Translations under genes and position numbers: made by a program | The notes under the pieces: generated by a model | Told to the model about the DNA's origin: nothing | The model's database searches: none | What the model saw: the letters and a program-made list of their open reading frames with translations, nothing else | Shown here: piece by piece, positions 62,456 through 64,000 of the stretch | Layout of the letters: each line of letters opens with the position of its first letter | How positions within the stretch are numbered: the stretch's first letter is position 1 | Origin: Nemertoderma westbladi | Lineage: Eukaryota; Xenacoelomorpha; Nemertodermatida; Nemertodermatidae | Length of the DNA: 64,000 bases | Assembly: GCA_032718475.1 (NCBI GenBank) | Contig: JAUCBJ010005482.1 | Span: 18,347 to 82,346 of the forward strand | Direction: 5' to 3'

Positions 62456-64000
62456 CAAACAAAGGAACCTCTACGTACACAAAGAATCAGCTGACAGATT
62501 TTGTCATTTTGGTTCTAATTTCTGACCGACGCGTAGTTGAACAATATTAGGCCTTTTTAGAGTATTCAGCGCATTGCTTAAAAATGACTTGTTATGTCCG
62601 CAAAAGCTTTTACAATTAGCATTTTCCAAACTCTACCAAATCCAAACTCTACATTGCTTATGTCAAACACTCACATTTTATCTCATAGAACTAATTTGAA
62701 TAACCACTATCGGTAAAGACTTATTTTTCTGGAAGACAAAGTAAATGATTATGTGATTTGCTTCATTTCGATATAAAGATGGCATTGGCAGATTTTTGGC
62801 AGAACTTGAAAGTTACAATACAAACTCTAAATTTTTATCTCAAAATAATATATTTAACAATTTAGAGTCTTGTATTATTTTCCAGACAAAAGTAATATAA
62901 ATAAGCAGTGATGTACCTGAAAGGCTAATACATAGGCTTAAATACATATACATATACTTAAAGAGTAAAATGGATCTGCATAAACTAGTTTGAAGATTAC
63001 AGCAACTGTATCTTTACAGTCTAGTATTATACTGATATTATCGATTTTTTCGACATGCAGTTTTAAACGAGCACCCAAATCCACCAGAGTCCTAACTTAT
63101 GTCGTTAATATAGTTGAAAGAGCAGGCCACCTTTCTTATTTTAGAAATCATACTGCTTCTCCGCATTGTAAGTGTAGATCACCTTACACGTTGAGTCACA
63201 GTTAGTACACACTCTACATAAACGGGCAAACTCTACAAAATACTCTACATAAGCATGGAATTTTACGTATAAATATGACCATTAAAAAAAACATTTGCAT
63301 CTAAATTTTATATTTGTTGTAGAGTTTGTCGAGCTTGTTCGAATGAGCTATTGAAGGTTACAATTGGCCCTCTGGTTCAAAAGTTATGTCCACTGAAAGT
63401 TTTTAATATTTTTGTTTCACTTTTCTTGGCCGGGACCAAAGACAAACATTGGATTCAGCTTCACATAAGTCATCTGTGTGAGTAGTTGTTAATTAATGTG
63501 CAGTATCTCGAAATTGGCTTTGCAACCTTGAACTACTACTAGTATTTTTCATAGCACATGATGGTTGTAATATATCATAATATATAATTATTGAAAGTAT
63601 GTATTATTGGTTTGACCAGATAATTGTATGATAGGTAACAATGATGTATGATTGGTAAACTTTGCTGATAATCTTTGTTTAATGTCAGAGACATTGGAGT
63701 AAACTCAGAAGTTGTTGTCAAGGAGGAGGCTCCTTTAGGAGGCATTAGAGAAGGCTGCATCCAAATTTCACTCTTTGTGAATAACATAAAGTTATATATC
63801 TGACATTCAACATGTGACACAGAAACTCAGGTACTCTCACCAGATTGTGAATGTGAGTTCTTCTGTTTCTTGGGTTCCCATGTGATGGGATTAGTCCTAC
63901 AATTGCGCCAATAAAAGATAAGTTATTTTCGGTAAAATAAACTTATCATTCGAGGCTAAGACCCCAAGATCCCTTCCTATAATAAATGTATAATAACAAA
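62456..64000. other. AT-rich non-coding region
   Basis: No recognisable gene. The word AACTCTAC(A/C) recurs at about 62630, 62648, 63211, 63231 and 63243, which may reflect an old short repeat. The small frame 63820-63575 (-) has no known domain. Confidence 0.3.

Overview
The window is animal (metazoan, almost certainly invertebrate) nuclear DNA. It has no operons, ribosome binding sites or rRNA/tRNA genes. It does have splice signals, signal-peptide and membrane proteins of animal families, and at least eleven kinds of eukaryotic transposable element. The mix (BEL/Pao, Ty3/gypsy, Ty1/copia, RTE, other LINEs, Penelope, Kolobok-like, hAT-like, mariner-like) and the membrane fibrinogen-domain lectins suggest a marine invertebrate such as a tunicate, but the sequence does not settle the clade.

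Layout. 0-11.6 kb is a nest: a decayed BEL/Pao element (minus strand) holds two head-to-tail RTE retrotransposons (plus strand), and a Penelope-like element with a GIY-YIG endonuclease sits at its upper edge. 11.95-12.95 kb is an intronless aldo/keto reductase whose stop codon abuts a 4.1 kb array of 42-bp repeats. 17-26 kb is repeat-rich: a MITE, an inverted pair of interspersed repeats, a mariner relic, a LINE RT relic and a 1.65 kb array of a GC-rich 16-bp repeat. 26.1-35.2 kb is a secreted or GPI-anchored aminopeptidase P in two exons, separated by a 6.9 kb intron that is almost wholly a 20/23-bp minisatellite and carries a third RTE copy with a 12-bp target duplication. A 30/34-bp array follows the gene. 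36-42.5 kb holds LINE and copia relics, one carrying a hAT-like insertion. 43.4-55.7 kb contains two inverted paralogues of a type II membrane fibrinogen-domain receptor. Between them lie gypsy relics and a Kolobok-like transposon with an open transposase frame and TTAA duplications. 57.6-62.5 kb is a young Ty3/gypsy element with identical-looking 301-bp LTRs and one open Gag-Pol frame.

The most unusual object is that gypsy element. Its reverse transcriptase and RNase H are absent, and 34 in-frame copies of a 12-bp repeat stand in their place, while Gag, protease and integrase remain open on either side. Together with the array-filled aminopeptidase intron and the array touching the reductase stop codon, this makes five unrelated minisatellite families in 64 kb, three of them inside or against coding sequence.

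Four host genes can be supported: the aldo/keto reductase, aminopeptidase P and two fibrinogen-domain receptors. They are not functionally linked by anything seen here. The rest is mobile or repetitive DNA.
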